Assembly: GCA_020024235.1 (NCBI GenBank)
Contig: JAHHUA010000012.1
Span: 1 to 21,442 of the forward strand
Direction of reading: 5' to 3'
Length of the DNA stretch: 21,442 nucleotides
Source: Oscillospiraceae bacterium
GTDB lineage: Bacteria > Bacillota > Clostridia > Oscillospirales > Ruminococcaceae
In this document: positions 6,895 to 13,828 of the stretch, piece after piece
How positions within the stretch are numbered: the first letter of the stretch is position 1
Layout of the letters: each line of letters opens with the position of its first letter
The notes under the pieces: generated by a model
What the model saw: the letters and a program-made list of their open reading frames with translations, nothing else
Databases searched by the model: none
What the model was told of the DNA's origin: nothing
Translations under genes and position numbers: made by a program

Positions 6895-7764
6895 ATGAAT
6901 TTTAAAAGAATTTATATTGAAATAACAAATATGTGCAATTTAAAATGCCCTTTTTGCTCACCGATGCTGAGAAAAAAGGAGCAAATGTCTGTAGAAAATT
7001 TTGAGAAAATATTATTGCAGATTAAAAAATATTCACCGCATATATATCTTCATGTAAAGGGAGAACCCCTTACACATTCACAGCTTAATGACCTGTTGAA
7101 TTTAGCTGAAAAATATGATTTTCCTGTTAATATAACCACAAACGGCACACTTCTTGCTGAAAAATCCCGGCTCATATTTTGTCATAAAAACATCAGACAA
7201 GTTAATATTTCCGTTCACAGCTTAAAATCAGGTAATGGGGATAAAAGCAAATATTTAAGAGAAATTGCCGAATTTGGTTTAAAGGCTTTGGAACTTCACC
7301 GACCCTATGTTTCTTACAGAATGTGGAATGGACAAAACAGCGAAAAAATTTCCCATGAAGCAAAATCTCAGCTTGAAAATATATCGGAAGCTTTTGGTAT
7401 ATCACTTTATGGACAGGAACTTTTAAAGGGAAGATGTTCTGCAAAACTAGGTGAAAACATCTTTATAAGCTTTGAGGAAGAATTTGAATGGCCTTCTTTA
7501 AGTTTAAGTCAGGTATCATATCGGGGAAAATGTTTAGGCGGAGGAGATATGCTGGCAATTTTAGTTGACGGCACAGTAGTACCCTGCTGTTTAGATGCCG
7601 ACGGCATTATAAATCTCGGAAATATATTTAAAGAAAAGCTTGATGATATTTTACTTTCTCAAAGATACCAAAATCTCTATGCAGGATTTCATGGTGGAAA
7701 TATCAGTGAGGAACTTTGCAAAAAATGCAGTTACAGAACCAGATTTGACAAACACAAACATTAA
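6895..7764 (+). CDS. Radical SAM protein with SPASM-like C-terminal cluster domain
   Basis: 289-residue radical S-adenosylmethionine enzyme. The cluster motif is C14-N-L-K-C18-P-F-C21, followed by GEPLTH (the SAM-binding GGEP equivalent, here KGEP) and a TNGTLL strand. The C-terminal part has C213, C231-C232, C275 and C278, with the LVDGTVVPCCLDADG and ELCKKCSYRTRF patterns of SPASM/twitch domains that hold additional Fe-S clusters. It is shorter than most peptide-modifying SPASM enzymes, and no small Cys-rich precursor peptide is seen nearby. The gene follows the folC terminator by 17 bases with SD GAAAGG and probably depends on read-through. The reaction is unknown. Confidence 0.87.
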   Translation: MNFKRIYIEITNMCNLKCPFCSPMLRKKEQMSVENFEKILLQIKKYSPHIYLHVKGEPLTHSQLNDLLNLAEKYDFPVNITTNGTLLAEKSRLIFCHKNIRQVNISVHSLKSGNGDKSKYLREIAEFGLKALELHRPYVSYRMWNGQNSEKISHEAKSQLENISEAFGISLYGQELLKGRCSAKLGENIFISFEEEFEWPSLSLSQVSYRGKCLGGGDMLAILVDGTVVPCCLDADGIINLGNIFKEKLDDILLSQRYQNLYAGFHGGNISEELCKKCSYRTRFDKHKH

Positions 7765-7788
7765 ATTAACAATACTTTTCATAATTTA

Positions 7789-7817
7789 TTGACAATAATA
7801 AATATAAATTATATAAT
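7789..7817 (+). promoter_or_regulatory. Promoter of the RNase P RNA gene
   Basis: TTGACA (7789-7794) and TATAAT (7812-7817) with 17 bases between them. The predicted start coincides with the first base of RNase P helix P1 near 7824. Confidence 0.92.
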
Positions 7818-7823
7818 AACTTA

Positions 7824-8169
7824 GTAACCGAATAAGATAACAGCGTTTTTAAGCCGAAAGGCTTATTAATGAGGAAAGTCCGAGCCTCACAGGGCAAGAG
7901 TAACTGCTAACGGCAGCCGAAGGCGACTTTAGGGAAAGTGCAACAGAGATATACCGCCTGTTTTTACAGGTAAGGGTGGAAAGGCGAGGTAAGAGCTCAC
8001 CGGAGTAATGGAAACATTACTGCCATGTAAACCCTACTCGAGGCAACACCTCATAATTGAAAACATAAGGGCGGCCCGTCCGTTTTCCGAGGTGGCTTGA
8101 GCTATGTGGCGACATATAGACCAGATAGATTGTTATCAAATACAGAACTCGGCTTATATATTCGGTTAC
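7824..8169 (+). ncRNA. rnpB: RNase P RNA (catalytic subunit, class A-like)
   Basis: About 346 nt RNA that cleaves 5' leaders from pre-tRNAs. All universal blocks are present in order: GAGGAAAGTCCGAGC, the CACAG segment, GGCGACTTTAGGGAAAGTGC with AACAGAGATATACCGCC, GGTAAGGGTGGAAAGGCGAGG, AAGAGCTCACCG, the CCCTACTCGAGGCAA block, GGCGGCCCGTCC, GGCTTGAG and the 3' CAGAACTCGGCTTAT. P1 is an 11-bp perfect helix, 7824-7834 with 8159-8169, which sets both ends. The arrangement is that of ancestral type A rather than the Bacillus type B RNA. Confidence 0.96.
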
Positions 8170-8171
8170 AT

Positions 8172-8210
8172 AAAAAAGAACATCAGTTTTATTACTGATG
8201 TTCTTTTTTT
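8172..8210 (+). terminator. Terminator of rnpB
   Basis: AAGAACATCAG (ending at 8186) pairs with CTGATGTTCTT (from 8195), continuing into a run of seven or more T to 8210. It starts directly after the RNase P helix P1. Confidence 0.92.
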
Positions 8211-8270
8211 ATTAATTTAAAACTTAAATAATTAAATTCAGCTTAAAAGAAATTTTAGTTTAACAGATTG

Positions 8271-8819
8271 CTACATAAGTGATTCATTATAAACTGCTCT
8301 GCTGCCACCTACAAATTTAGCTCTTACTCTGGCAGCGAGAATATTTGCTTCCCCCAGTTTATTTACAGAAAGACGAAGCGGTACAGCAACCTCTTTTAGG
8401 TGCATACCTATCAGTGTACCGCCAATATCAATTCCCCCGTCAGCTCTGATTTTTTCCACTGCCACAGGTTCTTTAAAATGCTTATATGCTGCCGTAGCAA
8501 ATGAACCCCCTGCCTTTGGCTGAGGTATTACATTTACTTCATCAATATTAAGTTTTTCTGCCAATTCCCTTTCGATAATAATTGCTCTGTTAAGATGTTC
8601 ACAGCATTGAGCAGCAAGGTATATTCCATGGACTTTAAATACACCGTACATAGCATCAAAAACTGCTTCAGCAACATTATATTGGGAATTTGTACCTATT
8701 TTGGAACCGCAAATTTCACTGGTTGAACAACCTATTACAGCTATTTGACCCTTTTTTAATTTTGATTCCTTAATAAATTCACTTGCCAGATTTTCTGCCT
8801 GTTTTATTATTTCTTCCAT
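8271..8819 (-). CDS. DUF436/TIGR01440 family protein (YwlG-like)
   Basis: 182-residue cytoplasmic protein of the widespread Firmicutes family typified by YwlG of Bacillus subtilis. Family signatures are VIGCSTSEICGSKIG near the N-terminus, AAQCCEHLNRAIIIE in the middle (paired Cys followed by His), the PQPKAGGSFATAAY loop, and GGIDIGGTLIGMHLK. The molecular function of the family is not known to me. A GTG three codons upstream (8828) is possible, but SD AAAGG lies only two bases from it and eleven from the ATG at 8819, so the ATG is preferred. It is separated from the PH-domain gene by a terminator and may have its own unrecognised promoter. Confidence 0.88.
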   Translation of the reverse strand: MEEIIKQAENLASEFIKESKLKKGQIAVIGCSTSEICGSKIGTNSQYNVAEAVFDAMYGVFKVHGIYLAAQCCEHLNRAIIIERELAEKLNIDEVNVIPQPKAGGSFATAAYKHFKEPVAVEKIRADGGIDIGGTLIGMHLKEVAVPLRLSVNKLGEANILAARVRAKFVGGSRAVYNESLM

Positions 8820-8842
8820 AATAATCACTGCCTTTCATATTT

Positions 8843-8872
8843 AAAAAGGAACGAAACAATTCGTTCCTTTTT
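8843..8872 (-). terminator. Bidirectional terminator between PH-domain and DUF436 genes
   Basis: AAAAAGGAACGAA (8843-8855) pairs perfectly with TTCGTTCCTTTTT (8860-8872) around a CAAT-type loop, so either strand yields a stem ending in U5. On the minus strand it closes the thrS-PH unit. Confidence 0.88.
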
Positions 8873-8912
8873 ATATGCCATAAAATCTTTAAAAGCTTTT
8901 TAAGATAAAAAT

Positions 8913-9251
8913 TTAACTTAAATGTTCATTTAACCAGTCCACATATTTATCGCGTTTCATTATGCCCAACTTATAAAAATCACCGTTTTTCATGGTAATC
9001 AAAACACCGAACGGGAAAAAAGGCGGTGTCATACATTTTTCCACACTTTCTATATCTTTAATTTCTATTTCCCAGCTGACTGATTGCGTGCCAATTAATC
9101 CACTGGCCAAAAAACACACTCTTTTATCTGTGAAATAAGCTTTTCCCGAAACTTGGCGATTGAATACTCCTGGCATTTTCCAGCAATCAGCTGTTACTTT
9201 TTCCGCAAATACCTGTTCATCTGTATGTGCTTCAAAATTAAGTTTAGCCAT
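8913..9251 (-). CDS. Small PH/GRAM-domain protein
   Basis: 112-residue soluble protein without signal peptide or membrane helix. The pattern GKAYFTDKRVCFLASG followed by WEIEIKDIESVEK and VLITMKNGDFYKLGIMKRDKYVDWL is that of bacterial PH-like/GRAM domains: beta strands with 'lt..rl.f' and 'i.l.dI..ve', closing in one amphipathic helix. The domain spans almost the entire protein. Ligand and partner are unknown. It starts 33 bases after the thrS stop with an SD (GGAGGAAT), so it probably lies in the same T-box-controlled transcript, ending at the 8843-8872 terminator. Confidence 0.75.
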   Translation of the reverse strand: MAKLNFEAHTDEQVFAEKVTADCWKMPGVFNRQVSGKAYFTDKRVCFLASGLIGTQSVSWEIEIKDIESVEKCMTPPFFPFGVLITMKNGDFYKLGIMKRDKYVDWLNEHLS

Positions 9252-9284
9252 AATAAAATTCCTCCGCTATTATAAATTTAATTT

Positions 9285-11192
9285 TTATCTTGCTCTGGTA
9301 CGGTTTTCTTCATCAATTTTTATAATAAAATCTTCCAGTTTCATAGTGCCTAAATCTCCGCTGTTTCTGCTGCGGACTGAAACAGTTCCGTTTTCCTTTT
9401 CATTGTCGCCAACTATAATCATATAAGGAATTTTTTGGAGCTGAGCTTCTCTTATCTTATAACCCATTTTTTCAGCTCTTGTATCTGTTTCTACTCTAAA
9501 GTATTTATCAAACAATACTTTTTCTATTTGCTTAGCATAATCAGCGTGTTTGTCGGAAATCGGAATAACCTTAACCTGAACAGGAGCCAGCCATAATGGG
9601 AATGCACCTGCAAAATGTTCAATCAAAATACCCATAAAGCGTTCGATTGAACCGAATGCAACTCTGTGTATCATAATAGGACGGTGCTTTTCACCATCGG
9701 TACCTGTGTACTCCAAATTAAAACGCAATGGAAGCTGGAAGTCAAGCTGAATTGTTCCGCACTGCCATGTTCTGCCAATGGAATCTTCAAGGTGGAAGTC
9801 AATTTTAGGGCCATAGAATGCACCGTCCCCTTCATTGATTACATATTCAATACCAAGGTCGTCCAATGCACCTTTAAGTCCGTCTGTAGCCAATTCCCAA
9901 TCAGCATCACTTCCCATGGAATTTTCCGGACGAGTGGACAATTCAACATGATACTTAAATCCAAAGAGATTGTAAACTTCATCTATAAGTTTAACTACAC
10001 CTTTAATTTCATCTTTGATTTGATCCTGTGTCATAAATATATGAGCATCGTCCTGTGTAAAACAGCGAACACGCATAAGTCCGTGAAGTTGTCCTGATTT
10101 TTCATGTCGGTGTACAATTCCCAGTTCACCCATACGGATTGGTAAATCACGGTAGGAGCGAGGTTCAGATTGATATGCCAAAATACCACCGGGGCAGTTC
10201 ATTGGCTTAATTGCATAATCTTCTTCATCAATGGAAGTTGTATACATATTTTCCTTGTAGTGATCCCAATGACCGGAAGTTTCCCAAAGTTTGCGGTTTA
10301 AAATAATTGGTGTGGAAATTTCAACATAGCCTGCTTTTCTGTGAATATCTCTCCAATATTCAAGCAAAGCATTTTTAAGAGCCATACCCTTAGGAAGGAA
10401 GAATGGGAATCCGGGGCCTTCATCTCTCATCATAAAAATACCCAGTTCTTTGCCGAGTTTTCTGTGATCGCGTTTTTTAGCTTCCTCAATTCTGTTAAGG
10501 TGTTCTTCCAAGGCTTCTTTAGTTGTATAAGATGTGCCGTATATTCTGCAAAGCATCTTATTTTTTTCGTTACCTCTCCAATATGCTCCTGCAACACTTG
10601 TGATTTTAATAGCTTTGATAGGTGAAAAGTCCATAAGGTGCGGCCCTGCACAAAGATCTGTAAATTTTTCACCCTGTTTGTAAAAGCTGATTTTTTCACC
10701 TTTTCCGGCGTGTTCATTAATAAGTTCAATTTTATAAGGTTCGTCCTTCATAAGTTCGAGAGCTTCGGGAAGATCCAGTTCAAATCTTTCGATTTTAGCT
10801 TTTTCTTTTACAATTTTCTTCATTTCAGCCTCGATTTTTTCACAGTCATCTTCTGTAAATGGCTTTTCTACATCAAAGTCATAGTAAAAACCGTCTTTTA
10901 TAGCAGGACCGATTGCAAATTTAGACTCAGGGAAAAGTCTTTTAACAGCTTCTGCCAAAAGATGGGAAGAAGAATGCCAAAATGCGTGTTTACCCTCTTC
11001 ACAGTCAAATGTGCAGATTTCCAAATTGCAGTCTTCGTTAAGAGGTGTTCTCAAATCAACGACCTCACCGTTTACTTTTCCGCAACAAGCTGCCTTTGCA
11101 AGCCCTGCTCCGATTTCCTTTGCTGCTCCGATAACGGAAATACCTTCATTAAACTCTCTTACTGAATTATCTTTAAGTGTAACCTTAATCAT
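9285..11192 (-). CDS. thrS: Threonine--tRNA ligase
   Basis: Charges tRNA-Thr; 635 residues, full length. The N-terminal TGS domain (about 1-60) is followed by the editing domain with H73-x3-H77 and C181-A-G-P-H185. The class II core carries the zinc ligands C333 (MNCPGG) and H384 (TQDDAH), with a third histidine in MIHRVAFGS. Motif 2 is RMGELGIVHRHE and motif 3 is RVAFGSIERF. The C-terminal anticodon-binding domain starts near LWLAPVQVKVIPI. SD AAAGGAGG precedes the ATG. Expression is controlled by the T-box leader immediately upstream. A small PH-domain gene follows in the same direction. Confidence 0.98.
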   Translation of the reverse strand: MIKVTLKDNSVREFNEGISVIGAAKEIGAGLAKAACCGKVNGEVVDLRTPLNEDCNLEICTFDCEEGKHAFWHSSSHLLAEAVKRLFPESKFAIGPAIKDGFYYDFDVEKPFTEDDCEKIEAEMKKIVKEKAKIERFELDLPEALELMKDEPYKIELINEHAGKGEKISFYKQGEKFTDLCAGPHLMDFSPIKAIKITSVAGAYWRGNEKNKMLCRIYGTSYTTKEALEEHLNRIEEAKKRDHRKLGKELGIFMMRDEGPGFPFFLPKGMALKNALLEYWRDIHRKAGYVEISTPIILNRKLWETSGHWDHYKENMYTTSIDEEDYAIKPMNCPGGILAYQSEPRSYRDLPIRMGELGIVHRHEKSGQLHGLMRVRCFTQDDAHIFMTQDQIKDEIKGVVKLIDEVYNLFGFKYHVELSTRPENSMGSDADWELATDGLKGALDDLGIEYVINEGDGAFYGPKIDFHLEDSIGRTWQCGTIQLDFQLPLRFNLEYTGTDGEKHRPIMIHRVAFGSIERFMGILIEHFAGAFPLWLAPVQVKVIPISDKHADYAKQIEKVLFDKYFRVETDTRAEKMGYKIREAQLQKIPYMIIVGDNEKENGTVSVRSRNSGDLGTMKLEDFIIKIDEENRTRAR

Positions 11193-11215
11193 AAAAATAT
11201 CCTCCTTTTAAAAAA

Positions 11216-11248
11216 TAAAAAACTTCATCCCGTAAAAACGGGATGAAG
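11216..11248 (-). terminator. Regulated terminator of the thrS T-box
   Basis: CTTCATCCCGT and ACGGGATGAAG (11223-11248) form a perfect 11-bp stem followed on the minus strand by UUUUUUAUUUUU. It competes with the antiterminator that includes the T-box sequence. Confidence 0.92.
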
Positions 11249-11471
11249 CTAAAATCTCCATGGTTCCACCCGAATTGCAGAAAAAAATTTTCTGCCACTC
11301 AAATTAAACTTTAACGCAGTTTATACGATGTCTTTGGCGTTTAGCGTTAATGACATACTCCGAGGTGGTGGGCTTATTTCCCAAACAATAAGTGTAATTT
11401 CAGCTAATTTACACTCTCTCTGAATTATTCTGCGGAAAAGCCGTCCTCATCAACGAGATACAATATTCATT
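11217..11471 (-). promoter_or_regulatory. T-box leader (threonine-responsive) of thrS
   Basis: The untranslated leader carries the T-box sequence GGGTGGAACCATGG (plus 11258-11271) and, upstream, Stem I. The Stem I base is GTTGATGA with TCATTAAC, there is an AGAGAG K-turn element, and the distal hairpin is GTGTAA/TTACAC with an AGCTG loop. On the 3' side of Stem I the RNA reads CCCACCACCTCGGAG; the first ACC (11367-11369), a threonine codon followed by A, is the likely specifier. Uncharged tRNA-Thr would pair at the specifier and the T-box and prevent termination at 11223-11248. Confidence 0.93.
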
Positions 11472-11477
11472 TTATTT

Positions 11478-11506
11478 ACAATATCACTATTTAAGTATTT
11501 TGTCAA
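11478..11506 (-). promoter_or_regulatory. Promoter of the thrS T-box leader
   Basis: TTGACA (11501-11506) and TATTGT (11478-11483) on the minus strand, 17 bases apart, placing the start near 11471, immediately before Stem I. Confidence 0.85.
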
Positions 11507-11531
11507 TACCTTAAACAAATAAAACTTTATC

Positions 11532-11564
11532 AAAAAACTCCGAGATATAAAATCTCGGAGTTTT
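11532..11564 (-). terminator. Terminator of the GNAT gene
   Basis: AACTCCGAGAT and ATCTCGGAGTT form an 11-bp perfect stem followed on the minus strand by UUUUUUG. It starts about 15 bases after the GNAT stop codon. Confidence 0.9.
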
Positions 11565-11579
11565 GCAGTTATATAAACA

Positions 11580-12047
11580 TTATGCATTTCGTAAAACCAT
11601 AATAGGATATATGCCGTCCATTTCCTTTGTCATTTTAAAGCCGAATTTCTCGTACATTTTGATAGCACAGTCGTTATTTTTCTCCACACTCAGAAGAATG
11701 GCTTTTCCGTTGTTGGCTTTTTTGATTTTCTTTAGTCTTTCCAAAATCATGGTAAGTGCTTTTGTACCATAGCCCATATTTTGGTAATGTTTATCAATCA
11801 TAAATCTGTCCAGCCATATATCATTGCTTTGTTTGTTCATTCCTGTCATAGCATATCCCACTACTTTTCCTTCAGCACAGATACAGTCTATATTCCAGTC
11901 TATATTCCATGCGTGATTTCTCATATCTTTATAGGATTCTTCAGGAGATTCCACATAGCCATCCTGTGATTTTTTTATTTCCAAAGAAAAATATTCATCT
12001 TTGTTGTTTTCATTTAAAGAAACCAAGCTTATATTATTGTCTGACAT
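11580..12047 (-). CDS. GNAT family N-acetyltransferase
   Basis: 155-residue acetyl-CoA-dependent acetyltransferase. Motif A is seen as WLDRFMIDKHYQNMGYG with the pyrophosphate-binding Q89-N-M-G-Y-G94, and the C-terminal part NNDCAIKMYEKFGFK is the usual motif B with its alpha-helix and 'Y.k.GF'. The overall pattern resembles the spermidine/spermine-type branch (SpeG/BltD-like), but the acceptor cannot be read from sequence. Residues NIDWNID (48-54) are encoded by a 12-base tandem duplication. SD GAAAGAGG precedes the ATG. The gene has its own terminator. No clear promoter is seen, and the upstream region has been altered by insertion of the IS110 element and may carry a short leader ORF. Confidence 0.85.
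   Translation of the reverse strand: MSDNNISLVSLNENNKDEYFSLEIKKSQDGYVESPEESYKDMRNHAWNIDWNIDCICAEGKVVGYAMTGMNKQSNDIWLDRFMIDKHYQNMGYGTKALTMILERLKKIKKANNGKAILLSVEKNNDCAIKMYEKFGFKMTKEMDGIYPIMVLRNA
11884..11909. repeat. 12-base tandem duplication inside the GNAT gene
   Basis: The unit CAGTCTATATTC occurs twice in succession, followed by CA. In the gene it doubles the four codons for Trp-Asn-Ile-Asp without changing the frame, in a segment just before the strand leading to the acetyl-CoA motif. Confidence 0.9.
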
Positions 12048-12119
12048 AAAAATACCTCTTTCGTTTTTAAACAGTGTTTATAAACATGGCATATCCAAAC
12101 TGCGAAAAAATTTTTCCGC

Positions 12120-12135
12120 AAAAAACCCTTTCGGG
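12120..12135 (-). terminator. Weak terminator-like hairpin ahead of the GNAT gene
   Basis: On the minus strand CCCGAAAGGG is a three-pair stem with a GNRA tetraloop followed by six U. It lies between the 29-codon ORF and the GNAT gene. The rest of 12048-12222 holds another inverted repeat (TGCG-A5-T5-CGCA around 12100-12120) and an A6/T6 tract around 12195-12210, but no gene or confident promoter. Confidence 0.4.
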
Positions 12136-12222
12136 ACACCACATATCGGTTTTTTAAGCATTTATTTTTAATCTCACAACCTTGTTGGCTTATTTTTTAA
12201 AAAATTTTTTGCTTAAATTACG

Positions 12223-12312
12223 CTAGGTGGGGCTTAACACTGCTAAACCTGTTTCAAAAGATATTTTCATACATCTTTTAATTAACCTGCCACATATACT
12301 GTGGGATTCCAT
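12223..12312 (-). CDS. Possible 29-residue peptide of unknown function
   Basis: A short reading frame, MESHSICGRLIKRCMKIS then FETGLAVLSPT, ends at TAG. It is supported by a textbook SD (AAGGAGG) seven bases before its ATG, better than that of several neighbouring genes. The peptide is basic with two Cys and no membrane helix or export signal. It lies about 80 bases from the left end of the IS110 element and 175 bases upstream of the GNAT start, on the same strand as GNAT. It could be a leader peptide, a remnant gene start, or part of a dispersed repeat. I do not recognise it, and coding status rests on the SD alone. Confidence 0.4.
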   Translation of the reverse strand: MESHSICGRLIKRCMKISFETGLAVLSPT

Positions 12313-12411
12313 AATTTCTCCTCCTTATATAATAAATTTAGGTTGATGAAGGTAACCTATAACCCTTTATTAGCTGTATATTTATACAAGATAATCTTGT
12401 ATAATTGTTCT

Positions 12412-12580
12412 ATTAGATAGAGTGACATCGTTCCCTCCTTGAGGCTATGACCTCGTACTTGAAAGAGTGATGCCTCTGTCTGGTAAACCAGTTTACGAAT
12501 AAGTTAGATGTCGACCTAATCAGGTACCTCGTATATACAATAAGGCGGTAACGTTTATCAGTCAGTGGAAACCTATCTAA
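12412..12580 (+). ncRNA. Predicted IS110 bridge RNA
   Basis: Noncoding RNA that in IS110 elements pairs with both donor and target DNA and guides the recombinase. Ends are closed by TTAGATAG (12413-12420) with CTATCTAA (12573-12580). Target loop: stem CATC/GATG (12426-12429, 12469-12472), tip hairpin GAGG/CCTC (12441-12454), open strands 12430-12440 and 12455-12468. A small hairpin CTGG-TAAA-CCAG follows (12480-12491). Donor loop: tip ACCT-AATC-AGGT (12514-12525), with left guide AGTTAG (12502-12507) and right guide TATACAA (12534-12540), which match the element ends. At 169 nt it is close to the roughly 177 nt of IS621. Confidence 0.75.
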
Positions 12581-12604
12581 AATACTTTTATTAAGGTGAT
12601 GTTT

Positions 12605-13783
12605 ATGTTTTATTTAGGTATTGATATTGGAAAAAATACACATGTTGCTTCTCTTATGGATGAGAAAGCTAAAGTAATCTTTAAAGCCCATTCTTTTTCT
12701 AATACTTCTGACGGAGCTGCTACTTTACTAGAAAAGATTTCTCCATATGCTTCTGAATTAGAAATAGGTATGGAAGCTACTGGCCACTATTGGCTCTCTC
12801 TTTATTCCTTTCTAGTCGAACAACATTTTGTTGTTCATGTCATTAACCCAATTCAAACCGATGGTTGGCGTAAAGGAACTGAAATCAGAAAACGAAAAAC
12901 CGATATCATTGATTCTGTTTTGATTGCAGATTTTATCCGTTACGGAGACTTTCTAGAAACCACTCTTGCTGACGAAGATACCATGTCTTTGCGTAATTTA
13001 TCACGCTTCAGAAACTATCTCGTTGGCTCTATTAGTGATCTCAAAAGAAAGACCATCTGCGTTTTAGACCAAATCTTTCCTGAATACCATCATGCCTTCT
13101 CTGATATTTTTGGCAAAACATCAAAAGAATTGCTTTTACAATTAAACTCACCTAGTGACTACGAAAATGTTACTTCCGAACAATTAGAGGAACTTTTATC
13201 TCAAGTCACTCTCAAAGGCTATGCTGCAAAGAAATTCAAAGATATATCTTCGTTAGCAGAAACGTCCTTTGGTATTACTTTTTGTGTTGACAGCTTTTCT
13301 TTTCAATTAAAACTTCTTATTGAGCAAATCAACTTTATAGAAAAACAGGTATCTGATGTTGAAAAACAGATGTCTGAACTTCTTGAAAAAATCAAAACTC
13401 CTATTACAACGATTCCCGGAATAGGTGATGTTACTGGTGCAACAATTCTTGGCGAAATAGGTGATATTAACCGCTTTAGTAGTGGTGCAAAGTTAGTTGC
13501 CTTCGCCGGCATTGATGCCTCTGTGTCCCAATCTGGTGAGTATGAGTGTATCAATAACCATATGAGCAAACGCGGTTCGCCATACTTAAGAAAAGCACTT
13601 TTTAGGGCTGCCTTTGTTGCTTCTAACTCTGATCCGGTCTTTAAGGCTTATTACCAAAAGAAACGTATGGAAGGTAAACACCATAATGTCGCTGTTGGAG
13701 CCGTTGCTCGTAAGCTCTGTTATACGATTTATGCTGTTCTCAAAAACAACGTTTCTTATTCGATTCAAGAGCCTCGTGACTAA
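12605..13783 (+). CDS. IS110-family transposase (RuvC-like DEDD recombinase)
   Basis: 392-residue bridge-RNA-guided recombinase. The N-terminal DEDD domain has D7 (GIDIGKN), E57 (GMEATGHYW), D100 and D103 (KRKTDIID), with the spacing of IS621 D11/E60/D102/D105. A helical coiled-coil-prone region spans about 235-265. The C-terminal Tnp domain contains TIPGIGDVTGATILGEIGD and AGIDASVSQSGEY; S310 in SQSG is the likely nucleophilic serine, which in this family acts together with the DEDD domain. The frame is open and complete, so the enzyme may be active. GTG (12596) and ATG (12599) are in-frame alternatives, but SD AAGGTG fits the ATG at 12605. Confidence 0.95.
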   Translation: MFYLGIDIGKNTHVASLMDEKAKVIFKAHSFSNTSDGAATLLEKISPYASELEIGMEATGHYWLSLYSFLVEQHFVVHVINPIQTDGWRKGTEIRKRKTDIIDSVLIADFIRYGDFLETTLADEDTMSLRNLSRFRNYLVGSISDLKRKTICVLDQIFPEYHHAFSDIFGKTSKELLLQLNSPSDYENVTSEQLEELLSQVTLKGYAAKKFKDISSLAETSFGITFCVDSFSFQLKLLIEQINFIEKQVSDVEKQMSELLEKIKTPITTIPGIGDVTGATILGEIGDINRFSSGAKLVAFAGIDASVSQSGEYECINNHMSKRGSPYLRKALFRAAFVASNSDPVFKAYYQKKRMEGKHHNVAVGAVARKLCYTIYAVLKNNVSYSIQEPRD

Positions 13784-13811
13784 TCTTCAAAATTTTCTAT
13801 CAGTTCATTCC

Positions 13812-13828
13812 AGCTTGCTCAGCAAGCT
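13812..13828 (+). other. Palindrome after the transposase gene
   Basis: AGCTTGCT-C-AGCAAGCT, a perfect 8-bp inverted repeat 28 bases after the transposase stop and inside the element. It is followed only by TTATT, so at most it is a weak terminator or a protein-binding or RNA-stabilising hairpin. The remaining 13829-13883 shows no other structure. Confidence 0.55.

Noticed and set aside
10638..11165. 175-codon plus-strand frame opposite thrS
   Set aside because: Phe/Cys-rich antisense product inside thrS, without initiation signals.
12385..12401. Palindrome TACAAGAT-A-ATCTTGTA as an IS terminal inverted repeat or operator
   Set aside because: It straddles the inferred left end, half flank and half element, and has no partner at the right end, so it is probably produced by chance at the insertion point.
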